From Gari tellinella (lineage: Eukaryota > Mollusca > Bivalvia > Cardiida > Psammobiidae), in NCBI GenBank assembly GCA_922989275.2, contig OV277862.1:47021786-47085785 (forward strand): a stretch of 64,000 bases of DNA, read 5' to 3'. The notes below the pieces were generated by a model. That model saw only the letters and a program-made list of their open reading frames with translations. It was not told the DNA's origin and ran no database searches. Positions 11,130 to 21,924 of this stretch are shown piece by piece. The first letter of the stretch is position 1. Every line of letters starts with the position of its first letter. A program made the position numbers and the translations under genes.

Positions 11130-11377
11130 TGTTTATCATAAACAAAATATATGAATAGTCACAAATATTGCTTGCCTGATATATATATATTAAATATATA
11201 TAATGAAGACGACGTAATTTCTTAAAATGCGTTCATATAAAAGCTATGTCTATTTCACACAATTTGAAGTTTTACTTAGACGCGGGGTTTATCAGTCTAC
11301 AAACAGTCAAACAGTTTTCGTTTGTTTCTAATTTGATTGCATTTTTGTTTGTGTTCTAAGTTCGCTTAAACTGGTGA

Positions 11378-11627
11378 TACAGTGGAGAATCTGTTATTCT
11401 TTCCCAATAAACGCGTTTACGCTAAAACTATTATTTGCAGTGCAAACAGTTTGGAGCCAGATCAGACGCCGGGTAACCCGGCGTCTGATCAGGCTGCAAA
11501 CTGTTTGCCACCAAGATAAACAAGAATTATCAGAATTGTCCAAAAGTTGTTATTTTCTACGTTTTAGTGCTTTGCGTTTGCGTACGTTTGCGTTTAAACG
11601 GGAAAGAATAACAGATTCTCCACTGTA
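11378..11627. mobile_element. Family A MITE, complete
   Basis: A 250-bp copy with TA at both ends, TIRs through TTATTCTTTCCC, and an intact core at about 11446-11511 (CGCCGGGTAACCCGGCG tip). Confidence 0.9.
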
Positions 11628-11672
11628 ATAACTTCTCTACTGTAGCTGTAGCAGCGGAAAACTGTTACATTG

Positions 11673-12059
11673 TACAGCGCTCTCTCTCTTCAACGGCCCT
11701 CCCAACAACGACTCACTGCTTACAACGACGCTTGCCGCTGTTCCCCAAACAAGAAAGTATGTCCAACCTGTTAACGTCTGCAATATCTTCTGCTTAAAAT
11801 TTTTGTCTGCTGTTTTTCTCAAAGTTACATATTGGACATTTTGTCAGAAAACTAACATAATGAAGAGTGACAAACAGCTTGAATCTAGATCAGACGCCTC
11901 GTTACGCGGCATCTGATGTAACGCAGCATCTGATCTGGATTCAAGATGTTCGCAAATGTAAGCCAAGTCTTAATTTTCCCTCCATATAACGACTCCCTCC
12001 GAACAACACACACAATCTGTGTCTCCCATTGAGAGTCATTGAAGAGAGGGAGAACTGTA
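11673..12059. mobile_element. Family E MITE (pogo/Tigger-like ends)
   Basis: Begins TACAGCGCTCTCTCTC and ends AGAGGGAGAACTGTA, TA-flanked. The interior has CAACGGCCCTCCCAACAACG and, on the right, ATAACGACTCCCTCCG. A core palindrome at 11878-11947 carries an extra partial repeat of its tip (CGGCATCTGATGTAACGCAG). The CAGTG-CTCCCT-ACAACG style of end resembles pogo/Tigger transposons; no transposase is encoded. Confidence 0.75.
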
Positions 12060-12326
12060 TTTAAAAAAAGATGCACTATGGTGTTCAAAGCATACAGTTT
12101 GGATCTGCAATAGTCGCCGGAGTAACTATACCTCTGATCAGACGACACTTCTGGGTAAAGTAAATGGTTAACACTTCCAGTTAATTGCAAAAAAATCGTT
12201 CAGTTTCTTTTAAACGGGCAAAAAATTAATGCGCTGTCCTCACTTAATTTGAATGTTGCGCCATTGCGTTCGCCAGCGATTAGTCAGCATTCTACACACT
12301 ATTGGAAATTCGCTGTGATAATTGTT

Positions 12327-12393
12327 GCAACTTTTTGGATCCAGATAAGACGCCGAGTTCCTCAGCGTCTCGCCTTGATCCACATTATTTGAT
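12327..12393. repeat. Palindromic core without recognisable termini
   Basis: GGATCCAGATAAGACGCCGA and TCGCCTTGATCCAC with a CTCAGCG tip form a worn core. A possible family A right end lies at 12205-12235 (TTTAAACGGGC) in the opposite sense. Confidence 0.55.
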
Positions 12394-12512
12394 AATCTCA
12401 TTATTTTTTTCGGAAAAGAATAGCAGATCAATCAACTCTAAGAGATGCTGCCGACCGAAATGAGCAGATGACAAAAATAAATAGCGTACTTTAGGTAAGA
12501 GTACAAATATAC

Positions 12513-12706
12513 AGTCAAACTTCGATATATCGAACTCGATAAAGTCGAACATAATTACATGTATCTGTATTTGAAAGTTACAACGTGACTGTACCACATT
12601 TTAATTAACTTCGAAATAAAGTTATGCCCGACTTAAGCGATAACAAAATAATGGAATTCAATTGTAGAAATATGGGAATCATTTGAGTTGAACGAGTTCT
12701 ACTGTA
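12513..12706. mobile_element. Family I MITE (TA / CAGTCAAACTTCGATA)
   Basis: Left end ACAGTCAAACTTCGATATAT and right end GTTGAACGAGTTCTACTGTA are imperfect inverted repeats with TA outside. GAAAGTTACAACGTGAC and TTCGAAATAAAG lie inside. Confidence 0.65.
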
Positions 12707-12710
12707 TTGC

Positions 12711-12965
12711 AGGGCTGCCATTTCTCCGGAATTTTCCTAAGTATTCGGATTTTTATCCTAGCAGATCGTAGCTTAAAACAGGCTGAAAGTAAAGCAGAAT
12801 GCGCCTTAAGGCGCATTCTGCTTTACCTTCAACCTGTTTTAAACAGTCATGTGTCTTCAGAACAAGAAAACGTCTATGGGGTAATGGTACGGTTAGTAAA
12901 ATTTCGTCTGAAAAATTGAAAGTTTGAAATCTTAGGATTTTTATTATCAACTTATGGCAGCCCTG
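12711..12965. mobile_element. TIR element AGGGCTGCCAT carrying a P2 fragment
   Basis: AGGGCTGCCAT at the left is repeated inverted as ATGGCAGCCCT at the right. Inside, 12745-12890 is the right two-thirds of a P2 element (TATCCTAGCAG, then the CTGAAAGTAAAGCAGAATGC palindrome with GCGCCTTAAGGCGC at its centre, then a GGGGTAATGG end). This is a third terminal context for the P2 core. Confidence 0.7.
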
Positions 12966-13139
12966 GCATTGACATTATTTTCATCTTTGGCTAAGATGTT
13001 TCTATAGGCCACTGGACTTGTTATTATAAATAGGACTCATTATTTATATTTTCAAGAACAATTTCCTGTATTAAACCTCAGGCATATATAGATATAGTTA
13101 TAATTATTTCCAAAGGAACGTGCTAATGCTCAAATTACT

Positions 13140-13336
13140 ACGTATATCCAATGCAAACAGTCGGGCGCCAGATCAGCCACCGAGTAACCTGGCGTCTCAT
13201 CCAGCTCACAAACTGTTTGGTATCGAGATTTTAATACATCGTTAGAAATTTCAAAAGATTGTCCTTTTTCAACATTTTATCACATTGCGTTTCGGTTGCG
13301 TTTAAACAGAAAATGATAACGTCTTCTCCATCGTAC
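13140..13336. mobile_element. Family A-like MITE, decayed
   Basis: The core at 13154-13220 is worn (CCGAGTAACCTGG tip). The right part has TTGCGTTTCGGTTGCGTTTA and ends GTCTTCTCCATCGTA. Confidence 0.6.
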
Positions 13337-13397
13337 TCTATATAAGATGAAAGAAGAATGACTATAAATGGTCTTTCCTAGCCTAAAAACAGCTCTT

Positions 13398-13611
13398 TTA
13401 ACTCTTATCATGCTGAAGTGTCATCTGCTTCAAATATATTATCTGCTAAAACTCTATAAACTAGGTTTCATATTTTTAAATAGAAGAAAACTTGAATACT
13501 AGTGACAAACAGTTTGGATCCAGATCAGACGCCGCGTTACGCGGCGTCTGATTTGGACCCAAACTGTTTGCAAATGTTAGGCAAGCCATGCTTAGCATGA
13601 CAATGGGTTAA
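13398..13611. mobile_element. P1-type TTAA MITE
   Basis: TTAACTCTTATCATG at the left and ATGACAATGGGTTAA at the right give TTAA on both ends, the piggyBac-type target. The core at 13505-13572 is a near-perfect palindrome with a GCCGCGTTACGCGGC tip. Confidence 0.7.
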
Positions 13612-13888
13612 AGTACAACGTGACATTTAATTGTCCAACAGATAGGAAATCCTTAAGGGAATATGTTACACAACTGCTTAATTACAGTTAATGACAAGAA
13701 GTTATTTCTGTTCACCCTTTTCACGCAAATTTTAACTGTCTGTCGCAGACAAAATGCAGTTCGCTAAGATATGTCGTCGGCAATCTTATGTCAAATTCAA
13801 ATTTGTGATGTTTTGATAAACGAAAAATTGGCACAACTGCCAAATATTTTGCAAAAGTCGACATGTATTGCCTAAAGCGATAAATGGG

Positions 13889-14362
13889 TTAACTCATTAC
13901 CACATACATGTACATACATCTTTTATTCTACTGAATAACATAGTAAATCTATACAGCTATGAAAATCTTCTATATTCTAGCAATTGAAAGCTTAAATCAA
14001 GCAGGCTGACAGTAAAGAAGAATGCATCTTTGTGCGCATTATTCTTCACGTGCAATTTGTTTAAGTGGTCCGGGGCCCGTTTCATAAAACTTCTTACGAC
14101 AAATATTGTCGTAAGTCAAATCTTTAAAATGCATTTAATTTTTTATTTCTCTATCGAATCCTGTTTTGTGACACCTTTTTGGAATCGTCTTTTCAAGACG
14201 ATTCCAAAAAGATGTCACAAGACAGGGTTAGATGGAGAAATAAATACCTATTGAGAGTTTTAAAATCTGACTTAAGACAACATTTGTCGTACGAAGTTTT
14301 ATGAAACGGGTCCCAGGTATCTGTCTTCAAAATTAGAAACAGGCTATGGGGTAATAGGTTAA
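13889..14362. mobile_element. P2 TTAA MITE interrupted by a C element
   Basis: Left end TTAACTCATTACC and right end GGGGTAATAGGTTAA, with the P2 core (CAGGCTGACAGTAAAGAAG ... TTTAAGTGG) between. The element is split at GTGGTCC/AGGTATCTG by the C element at 14072-14314; removing it restores the usual P2 order (TTTAAGTGG then a CTGTCTTCAAAA block). Confidence 0.8.
14072..14314. mobile_element. C-family MITE (GGGGCCCGTTTCATAAAAC)
   Basis: Long inverted repeats: GGGGCCCGTTTCATAAAACT and ATTGTCGTAAGTC at the left pair with GACTTAAGACAACATTTGTC and GTTTTATGAAACGGGTCCC at the right. The centre is a second stem, GGAATCGTCTTTTCAAGACG. Two more copies lie at 31625-31861 and 35270-35510. Confidence 0.88.
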
Positions 14363-14467
14363 ACCCTTTCATGATGACAATTATTAAATATATTAGACAT
14401 AGAGACCTACAGATTTATCAATTGCTGATTATTGATTTATCGACCATTCGGACATTCCAGCTTTTAG

Positions 14468-14712
14468 TTAACCCTTTCACTCTCAGTGACACCAAAAAGC
14501 GCGTTTGCAAACAGTTTGGACCCTAATCAGACGCCGCGTAACGCGGCGTCTGATCAGGATCCAAACTGTTTGACACTCTATCGATATGCTTAAGTCGTAT
14601 GATATTGAATCTTACTTTGAAACGATCTTGCAAACAACAAAGTTGAAGCAGACGACAATGAAACAGTGAAGGGGTAAACATCTTACGATTAATTTGGCAG
14701 CGAAAAAGTTAA
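14468..14712. mobile_element. P1 TTAA MITE
   Basis: TTAACCCTTTCACTCTCAG at the left; TTAA at 14709 on the right. The core at 14505-14572 is a perfect palindrome around CGCCGCGTAACGCGGCG. GAAGCAGACGACAATGAAAC on the right side recurs in other P1 copies. Confidence 0.8.
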
Positions 14713-14872
14713 GAAAGCGAAATAAACAACATTAATAATTTATCGGCAAATTAACCATGAATCGCGATGATTAGAATTCTCTTGAAAGAAACCATTATTT
14801 TACAATAAACGCGTTTATGGTAAATCGCATGTCTGTTGTAAACAGTTTGGAACCATGTCAGACGTCAGGTTG

Positions 14873-15198
14873 TCTCTTTCTCTCTTCAATTCTCTCTATC
14901 CTCTCTTCTCTCTCTCAGCTCTTCTCTCTGTCTCTCTCTCTGTCACTCTCTGTCTCTCTTTGTATCTGTCTCTCTGTCTCTGTCTCTGTCTATGTCTCTC
15001 TCTCTCTCTCTGTATGTATCTCTGTCTCTCTCTCCTCTCTTCTCTCTGTCTCTCTCTGTCACTCTCTGTCTCTCTCTGTCTCTGTCTTTCTGTCTCTGTC
15101 TTTCTCTCTCTGTCTCTCTCTCTGTCTCTCTCTGTCTCTCTCTCTCTCTGTCTCTCTCTGTCTCTCTCTGTCTCTCTGTCTCTCTCTCTCTCTCTCAA
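14873..15198 (+). repeat. Long pyrimidine microsatellite (TCTCTG/TC)n
   Basis: About 325 bp of interrupted TCTC/TCTG repeats, one strand all pyrimidine apart from scattered G and A. It begins right after a family A-like fragment (CGTTTATGG, AACAGTTTGGAACC, CAGACGTCAGG at 14810-14870). Open frames across it are low-complexity artefacts. Confidence 0.95.
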
Positions 15199-15820
15199 CA
15201 GTTGGAGATATGCTATACTTTCCCCCTTTTAAACGAAATTAAGTGTAAGACAAATAACACTAGAAAATAAGATGACAATGTTTTTAAAATTCGGACGATT
15301 TAGTTTTAAATAGCGACACGATGTCTGCTTTGGTCCAAAAATTGTTTACAAGACATGGACATAAATCATTTCAGCCAAAACAGGAAGGCTAACCTCGTCT
15401 CCGAAATTAAAATTATTCATATCGCGGTAATTACAAACTAATTACGTGTAGCACGTTATATTAGGAAACTAAGTCTCAAAATTCTAGTGACATTTTGATA
15501 GAAGATATTTTGTAATTTGAACTTCGGCAGGCATTCATCGGTACTGTCACGGTGCATTTAGAACTTACTTTATTTGTTTGTGATAAACGTGTTTGTCATA
15601 AAACAGTATGTGTAAACAGTTGTGTGTCTTATTAGACGGAAGCACGGAAAACTGTAGTTTCTAATCTGCTGTCAATATTTTCAACAACACGCAAATGTCT
15701 ACAACAATACATTGCGATTGCATTAACTCGTTGCATGTTGAGTAATTTTATCGTCTGCAACAATTGTCGTCTGCTAATGTTCTAAATTTAAAATTTCAAT
15801 ATTTATTTTGTATTCAGAAT
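15199..15820. other. No recognisable gene
   Basis: AT-rich sequence; short GTCGTCTGC motifs near 15750-15775 are the kind that flank P1 cores. Confidence 0.4.
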
Positions 15821-15821
15821 G

Positions 15822-15888
15822 GCAAACAGTTTAGATCCTAATGAGAAGCCGCGATACCCGGCGTCTCATCTGGGTCGAAACTGTTTGC
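15822..15888. repeat. Palindromic core
   Basis: GGCAAACAGTTTAGATCCTA, a CCGCGATACCCGG tip and CTGGGTCGAAACTGTTTGC. Termini not clear. Confidence 0.65.
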
Positions 15889-15927
15889 ACTTATGATTAT
15901 AATTGTATTTGATCGAAAGCTTGGCTG

Positions 15928-15990
15928 ACCAATCAAATCCTTCAGCACGATCTCAGACTCAACTCAAACATTTTATAACCTTGAGTCCTG
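15928..15990. repeat. Half copy of the CCAATCA palindrome family
   Basis: CCAATCAAATCCTTCAGCAC, CAGACTCAACTCAAA and TTTATAACCTTGAG match the right half of the palindrome at 26249-26427. Confidence 0.55.
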
Positions 15991-16014
15991 ATTTTGGTAT
16001 TTATTACGGGTGCC

Positions 16015-16085
16015 AGCTTAAAGCAAAATGAAATAAAGCAGAAAACCTTTCTGCTTAACTTGGCTTTCATCTTGCTTCAAGTAAT
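16015..16085. repeat. P2/P4-type palindromic core
   Basis: CTTAAAGCAAAATGAAATAA and TTCATCTTGCTTCAAG flank an AGAAAACCTTTCT tip. Confidence 0.6.
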
Positions 16086-16274
16086 ATTCTGCTCTTAACA
16101 TATAGGCCGATTTATTTCACCTGGCAAGACGGAGCTAACCTTTGGCAAAGATAATCTAATTTGCATTTGGTTTTAGGGGTGATCGGTTATAGTTCCGTAT
16201 TGAATAGTTAATTTCCGATACTATCAGCATGAAGAAATACAAAGGCGTGCAGCCATATCCACGTGAAAAGGGTG

Positions 16275-16450
16275 TGTAAAGTGCTCCCTCTCTACAAAAT
16301 CACCCAACGGGAGGCAAATATTGCGTGTGTTGTTCGGAGGGGTTGTTATAAGGAGAGACAATTAAGACTTGGGTTACATTTGCAAACAGCTTGAAACCAG
16401 ATTCCAGGTTACGCGGCGTCTGATTTGGATTCAAGCTGTTTGTCATTCTT
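16275..16450. mobile_element. Family E MITE, partial and reversed
   Basis: GTGCTCCCTCTCTACAAAAT, TGTGTTGTTCGGAGGGG and a core at 16381-16442 (TCCAGGTTACGCGGCG). The other half is absent. Confidence 0.65.
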
Positions 16451-16980
16451 TATTATATTCCTTCTGTCAAAATGTCCTCTAATATTTCTATATATGTATA
16501 TTTGAGAAAAAACTGGCACACGACAACGGTAAATTCCGATAATAAAAGAGCGTGCTGTCGCCCCAAAAGTTGAAATTAAAAACTCCACCCTGCCAGGTCA
16601 ATAAAATCTGTCTATAGCTTGGTGTATGCGATATGTACTATTGACGATAGAGGTGTGGGTTAAACGAATCATTTGTTTCTGATATTAATATTGACAAGCA
16701 AAGAACGTTATATTAGTTGAATTATTCCCCTCTAACGTGCATCTATGATTGCTGCGGTGTATCATATTACATCTAATCTTCTATTCTGTTACTGTTGTAA
16801 TGGGGTTCACGTGTCGCAGATATTTTTGTTAAAATCAATACCAGTCTATTAACCGATATCTACTTCTTGTGATACTCAAAGCTCACCTACACTAGTCCTA
16901 AACCTCAAAGCCTAAAGCCAGTTGCCCGTTTGAATATACAGGAGGTGGGGTACAGTGGCGAAGACGAACAGAAAACGAAA
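16451..16980. other. No recognisable gene
   Basis: No coding or repeat structure recognised. Confidence 0.4.
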
Positions 16981-16981
16981 C

Positions 16982-17340
16982 TACAGTGTTCCCTCCCTAC
17001 AACGGCCCTCCCAACAAAGACACCTTCCTTACAACGACCCTTGCCGCAGTTCCTTAAACAGGACAATAATGTCTACCGCTCTTACTGCTGTAATATCGTC
17101 TCCTTAAAATTGTCGTAGGCTGTTTTTCTCAAAGTTGCATAATGGATGTTTTGACAAAAACAACTTCCTGACAAGTGACAAACGGCTTGAATCCACATCA
17201 GACGCCGCGTTACGCGGCGTCTGATCTGGATCAAGCTGTTTTAAATGTAAGCCGATTTCCCTCCCTATAACGACTCCCTCCGAACAGCACACACAACTGT
17301 TGTCTCCCAGTGGGTGTCGTTATAGAGACAAAGCGCTGTA
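16982..17340. mobile_element. Family E MITE, complete
   Basis: TACAGTGTTCCCTCCCTACA at the left and AGAGACAAAGCGCTGTA at the right. CAACGGCCCTCCCAACAAAG and its right-hand counterpart ATAACGACTCCCTCCG are present. The core at 17176-17242 is a perfect stem at the tip (GACGCCGCGTTACGCGGCGT). Confidence 0.85.
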
Positions 17341-17582
17341 CATGTATAGGACACTGCAAACTTATAAGATGCAGAACATGACCACTCTGGCTCCAAACTG
17401 TTTGAAATAAACAAAAGGTTGTTGTCGTTTTTTAATCACATACGCGTGTATTGTGAACGAAACAAAACTGTCAATTGCAAAGTTTGTACCTACATTGTAT
17501 ATCAGACGCCGGATATTTTGTCATCCAATCAGACTTAAAACTCTCTACAATCAGTATTAAAATACATACATGTATGATATCA

Positions 17583-17781
17583 CGGCCCCAAATAAGAGGG
17601 GGGGGGGAGTATTTCAAAAACTAAAATGTTTATTTCTGCATTAAACTCTATGGTGTCACTACTCATTAGAATTGTCTCTTTGATACAGTTCTAATGGGTA
17701 GTAACACTATAGAATTCGGTGCTGAAATAAGCGAGAAAACGTTTGATTTGTTCAGTTTGCTCACTCTTATCTAGAGCCCTG
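17583..17781. mobile_element. G-family MITE
   Basis: The left end (CGGCCCCAAATAAGAG) has a poly-G stretch; the right end is CTTATCTAGAGCCCTG. The centre is a palindrome, TACTCATTAGAATTGTCTCT and its complement, followed by an AATTCGGTGCTGAAATAAG block. Confidence 0.8.
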
Positions 17782-17812
17782 TATATATATTTGCAAACAA
17801 GATGGTCATAGT

Positions 17813-18062
17813 TACAGTGGAGAATCTGTTATTCTTTCCCGTTTAAACGCAAACGAAACGCAAACGCAAAGCACTAAAACGTAGAAAAGTGCAACTTCGG
17901 ACAATTCTGACAATTCATGTTTATCTTGGTGGCAAACAGTTTGGAGCTAGATCAGACGCCGGGTTACCCGGCGTCTGATCTGGCTCCAAACTGTTTGTAA
18001 ACAAAAAAATAGTTTTAGCGTAAACGAGTTTATCGGGAAAGAATAACATATTCTCCACTGTA
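17813..18062. mobile_element. Family A MITE, complete
   Basis: 250 bp, TA-flanked, both TIRs, core at 17934-17999 nearly perfect (CGCCGGGTTACCCGGCG). One of the best preserved copies. Confidence 0.9.
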
Positions 18063-18289
18063 GCCTGAACTCGCTCGCCTGAGTATACTGAATCTAATAG
18101 TGGTACCTTTGAGTCTCACCAATAATCAAAAAACCAAACACGGTGAGTATTGTTTTAAACATTCGTTTTACGATTTGTGAACTACTCTCCGGCTCTACAT
18201 TGAAAAGAATTATGCCATTGATATTTTAATTTTGATTTTACAATCTAACTATAACAATTTCATAATCTTGGTAATAATATTGAAAGAAT

Positions 18290-18455
18290 GTCCATGTTTC
18301 CATGTAACTCCATAATGTAGATCATGTTTATTGTGAATGTAGTTATTTGTCTTTCCTCGCTTTGTATAGGTACATTTATATAATTTCATGTGAAGCGCTT
18401 TTGAACGCACAGCTCATGTGTGAAAAGAGCGCTATATAAATCGGGTATAATCATA
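18290..18455 (+). mobile_element. Possible SINE/LINE 3' tail
   Basis: GTGAAGCGCTTTTGAACGC followed by AGAGCGCTATATAAATCGGG and TATAATCATAA resembles the conserved 3' tail of several invertebrate CR1/L2-type LINEs and their SINEs. No coding part is attached, so the call is tentative. Confidence 0.45.
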
Positions 18456-18473
18456 AAGTCATATTGCCACAGG

Positions 18474-18822
18474 TACAGTACTGAACCTTATTAAATTAAA
18501 TTGATAATCGCAAGCGAATTGCCATCGAATTGCCATCGACTTGCCATCGAATCGGGCGCTTCAAAAAACATATCCTACGTTTGAATATTTTAACGAGAAG
18601 TTTCCGAAGCGGTTGTGACAAAAATGGAATCGAAAAAAATAACGAAGACATATTTGCGAACATTTGTGAGATACACAATTCAAGAAAACTTACCCGAGGG
18701 TAAAGTTAGAATTTTGAATTGCCATCGAATTGCCATCGAATCGCAAGCGAATTACAAGCGAAGTGCCATCGAATTGCAAGCGAATCGCAAAAATTGTTAA
18801 TTTAATAAGGTTCAGTACTGTA
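18474..18822. mobile_element. TA-flanked palindromic element with internal minisatellite
   Basis: TACAGTACTGAACCTTATTA at the left is mirrored by TAATAAGGTTCAGTACTGTA at the right (~20-bp perfect TIR incl. TA). Just inside each TIR are short direct repeats of GAATTGCCATC and GCAAGCGAATT, so both arms are minisatellites inverted relative to each other. The middle (18560-18700) is unique and non-coding as far as I can tell. Confidence 0.85.
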
Positions 18823-19200
18823 GTGGACGCTTTCTCATAGATATACTGACACGAACCTAGTATATATTGATCAGATAAACTGAATGTATATATATTTAAT
18901 TTATTCAATCATTTTGTAATGTTATATTCTTCTTACTGCTATAAAATATGTACCGCATATGTATTTATACACTTTAGTGTTTATGGCGATAAACATGTAT
19001 AGTTGAAAAATAAAAACTGACACAGAACTGAAACTAGAACTTATAGCCATAAACAGTGTGTCAAAATGCATTCCAATTTGTAGATACTTGAGTGTTTCCA
19101 CTCGTCTTAGAGAGATTTTACTGTATCGGGGACAGATAATCGTCTTCTACTTTGTCCGGTAACGGGTAACCTTGAAATTATATAGTTAAAGCTAGGAGGC

Positions 19201-19448
19201 TACAGTGGAGAAACGTTATTCTTTCAAAATACACGCGTTTACGCTAACTCTAATATTTCAAATGCAAACTGTTTAGAAGCAGATCAGACGCCGGGAAACC
19301 GGCGTCTGATCAGGCTCAAAAGTGTTTGCCATTCAGATTCAAATGAACATTCAATATTGTTAACAGGTTATGATTTTCTATGTTTTTTGCAATGCGTTTG
19401 CGTTTCGTTTGCGTTTAAACGGGGAAAAAATAACGCTTTTTCACTGTA
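19201..19448. mobile_element. Family A MITE
   Basis: TACAGTGGAGAAACG at the left, TTTTTCACTGTA at the right, core at 19264-19327 (CCGGGAAACCGG tip). Confidence 0.85.
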
Positions 19449-19577
19449 AGTATATTCTCTTGAACATATGTTTATTGTCTCACCAATTATACTGATGCAG
19501 GAATAAATCTAGGAATATAAGGAGTGCCTAAAACCTCGTTATAAATCATGTCTTTATAGGTAGCTGTTGAAACTATA

Positions 19578-19777
19578 CAGTCACACTTCGATATCTTGAA
19601 ATCGTCAAAGTCGAACATATTTGTATTCAAATTTAAAACTTGGTTTAGCCAAGGATATGGTCGACTAAATGTATCGATGTCGAAATAATGAAATTTAACT
19701 GTAGGAATTTTCTACACTAGAAATACAGAAAACAAAGTGTTAAGCGAAGTTAAGATATCTACGTTCAACAGTATTGT
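19578..19777. mobile_element. Family I MITE, decayed
   Basis: ACAGTCACACTTCGATATCT and ATCTACGTTCAACAGTA with AAAGTCGAACATA inside. Confidence 0.55.
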
Positions 19778-19953
19778 GTGTGTTATTAGATTTAATTGCG
19801 AACCTTGGGCGAAAAAAGAGACAAATTGAAACAATGTCTAGGTTAAAATGTAGACCTAAACTTGATAGGATAATCATTTTTCACGAACATTCCGAAGGTC
19901 GTATATATGATGGTTGTAGCCAAAAAACAAATTCGAAGACGAGACCAAAATAA

Positions 19954-20068
19954 ACAAGAGGCTCATGATGGTCCTACAACGCTCATCTGGTTTCTTATGG
20001 TTACGGTCATGATGAAATTTAAATTAGGAAAAGAAGATTTGCATTAAGCTTTCATTTTAGCAACATAA
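19954..20068 (+). mobile_element. HINE-like element, 5' fragment
   Basis: ACAAGAGGCTCATGATGGTC then CAACGCTCATCTGG is a 5' end with its own subterminal motif. It is cut off by the next element, which starts at 20069; no matching 3' end (CCAGATGAGC) follows. Confidence 0.55.
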
Positions 20069-20368
20069 ACAAGACTGCGTTCAATAAACGCTTATGCCCC
20101 CGGTGGCATCCTTGACAATATATTCTGAATCTTTTCTAAGTCCAAAGTAGGTCAAGGTCAAGGTCAAAATCAAGGTTGGGTATTATTGGTGGCTAGGGAA
20201 TGGTCCAAGGCAACACTGTATAAGTATCCAAGCATTTGAATAAGCGGTGTTGATGCTAGACGAAGCGGTAAAATCTACTTAACCTGGTTACGGACGGACG
20301 GACGGATGGAAGGACGGACAGGACGATTACTATATGCTCCAGCATCTGTCGATGCCGGGGGCATAAAA
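20069..20368 (+). mobile_element. HINE-like element, short
   Basis: 5' end ACAAGACTGCGTTCAATAAA with a GCGTT/AACGC hairpin and then ATGCCCCCGG. Inside are TCAAGGTCAAGGTC and GGACGGACGGACGG blocks; the 3' end is a hairpin finishing CCGGGGGCATAAAA. The 3' strand is complementary to the 5' ATGCCCCCGG motif. Confidence 0.7.
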
Positions 20369-20570
20369 ACATCAACCGCCCACTGGCAACAATGATTTTC
20401 AAGCAAGAAAAGTTAGTTTTGTACATCTTGTAGACAGTCATTCATGGATCATTTGCGTACGGTAATTTCCAAATGGGGCCAGTGGTTTCAGAAAAGAATT
20501 GTTCACTATTAGCCATCACAGGTGAATTTTCCCCATCAACTGGTGATCATGTTTTCTGAGCTAGCAAAGG

Positions 20571-21166
20571 ACAAGGTTCACGAAGCATCCGATTTGGCCC
20601 TGTAAAAAATAATTTTTCCAAAAAAGATTTTTATCTTTATTTTCTGTTTATTTGTCAATATCTGATAATAACTCCATAACTCTAATAACTCCATAATATA
20701 CACACAAACGACCCAAGTCAAGTTTTGACAATCTTATAGTGTCTTGTAAATGAACCGAGAGGCCAAAAATGACAAAAAAGCAGTTTTTTGGTACAATTCT
20801 AGGTATAAATCCTTAAAATAAATTATGAAGGCACGCGTGCGACACTTCAAACTTTGGATATGTTACTTCAACTTACATATTTATTGTGTACTTAAAACAT
20901 CTTTGTGTCGCATTCGTGCCTTCATTGTTTATTTCTATGATTTATACCCTGAATTGTACCAAAAACCTGCCTTTTTGGCCTTTTTTGGCCTCGTGGTCCA
21001 TTTACAAGAACTATAAAGTTGTCAAAACTTGATTTTGGGTTGTGTTTTATGTATAATATGAAGTATTAATATCTGATATTGACAAATAAAGAGAAAATAT
21101 AGCTAAAACATAAATTGGAAAAAAAAGATTTTTACAGGGCCAAAACGGAGGCTTCGTGAACCTTGT
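20571..21166. mobile_element. ~600-bp palindromic DNA element
   Basis: ACAAGGTTCACGAAGC at the left is exactly mirrored by GCTTCGTGAACCTTGT at the right. The arms stay complementary inward: GGCCCTGTAAAAA, ATTTGTCAATATCTGATA, AAGTCAAGTTTTGACA, AATGAACC and GGCACG(A/C) blocks all recur inverted, down to a centre near 20880. No ORF. Only one copy in the window. Confidence 0.85.
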
Positions 21167-21690
21167 AAGAAATTTGGCGGAATGTAACCCATATATTATT
21201 TATGTAAAATTACTTTCAATATAGATCAGTAGTTTCTGAGAAGTTTTTATAAGGTTTTCACTATACATGTACATATTTATAAAAAAAACAACACACTTGC
21301 CCAATCCACTAACGATCATGCGTTTCAATCTAGGAAAATTATTTTTAGAACTCTGATAGATCTGGCTCAGAATTGTATGCAATCGATCATTGTTTTGTAT
21401 CTTTATAGGGAAAGATAAACCCTTTCATGATCAACTTATTCGGGATATTTTTACCCCCTCACCACTTTATTTTCGTCTGTTTCAGTATTGTGGTCTGCAA
21501 GACACGTTTCAAAGTTAGATTGAAGTTTATATGACTTAAAAATATTACCTTTAAAAATGTGCTACATTTCCAATTGACTATGTCAACCTGAACATTGTAA
21601 TATTGTTATATTTTTTACAATTCCTGTTTTATTACATTTCCGGTTGCTATACAAGTATGTCAGCCGCAATTGTAATGTCAACAGGTTTTG
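21167..21690. other. No recognisable gene
   Basis: AT-rich; TAAACCCTTTCATGATCAAC at 21417 resembles a P-type TTAA end but no partner was found. Confidence 0.4.
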
Positions 21691-21912
21691 TTCGACGTTA
21701 TATGGTTTGGTCAGTACTACAAATACCTGGATGGATAAAGGATATATTCAGTTCTGTTCTGTTCAGTAAAACCCATTGAAAAACCCTTGAGTGTGAGTAT
21801 GTCAGGGCCTCTATAGAACATTTGAGATTGCTGACATTGGCTGAGCACGTGTTTCTCATGCTTTACAGTTACTTTCACGCCTAGTGAAAACATTGGGGGA
21901 TGAATCAATGAA
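21690..21912. repeat. Copy of the CACGCCTAGTGAAAAC repeat (family J)
   Basis: Shares AGTATGTCAGGGCCTCTATA, GTTACTTTCACGCC and ATGAACTGGGGTTATGTCTT with the inverted pair at 24531-25440. A TTCTGTTCTGTTCAG microsatellite lies inside. Confidence 0.6.
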
Positions 21913-21924
21913 TGAACTGGGGTT

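Noticed and set aside
14817..15242. Ser/Leu- and Arg/Glu-rich open frames of up to 141 codons
   Set aside because: Translation of a TCTC/TCTG microsatellite in all frames.
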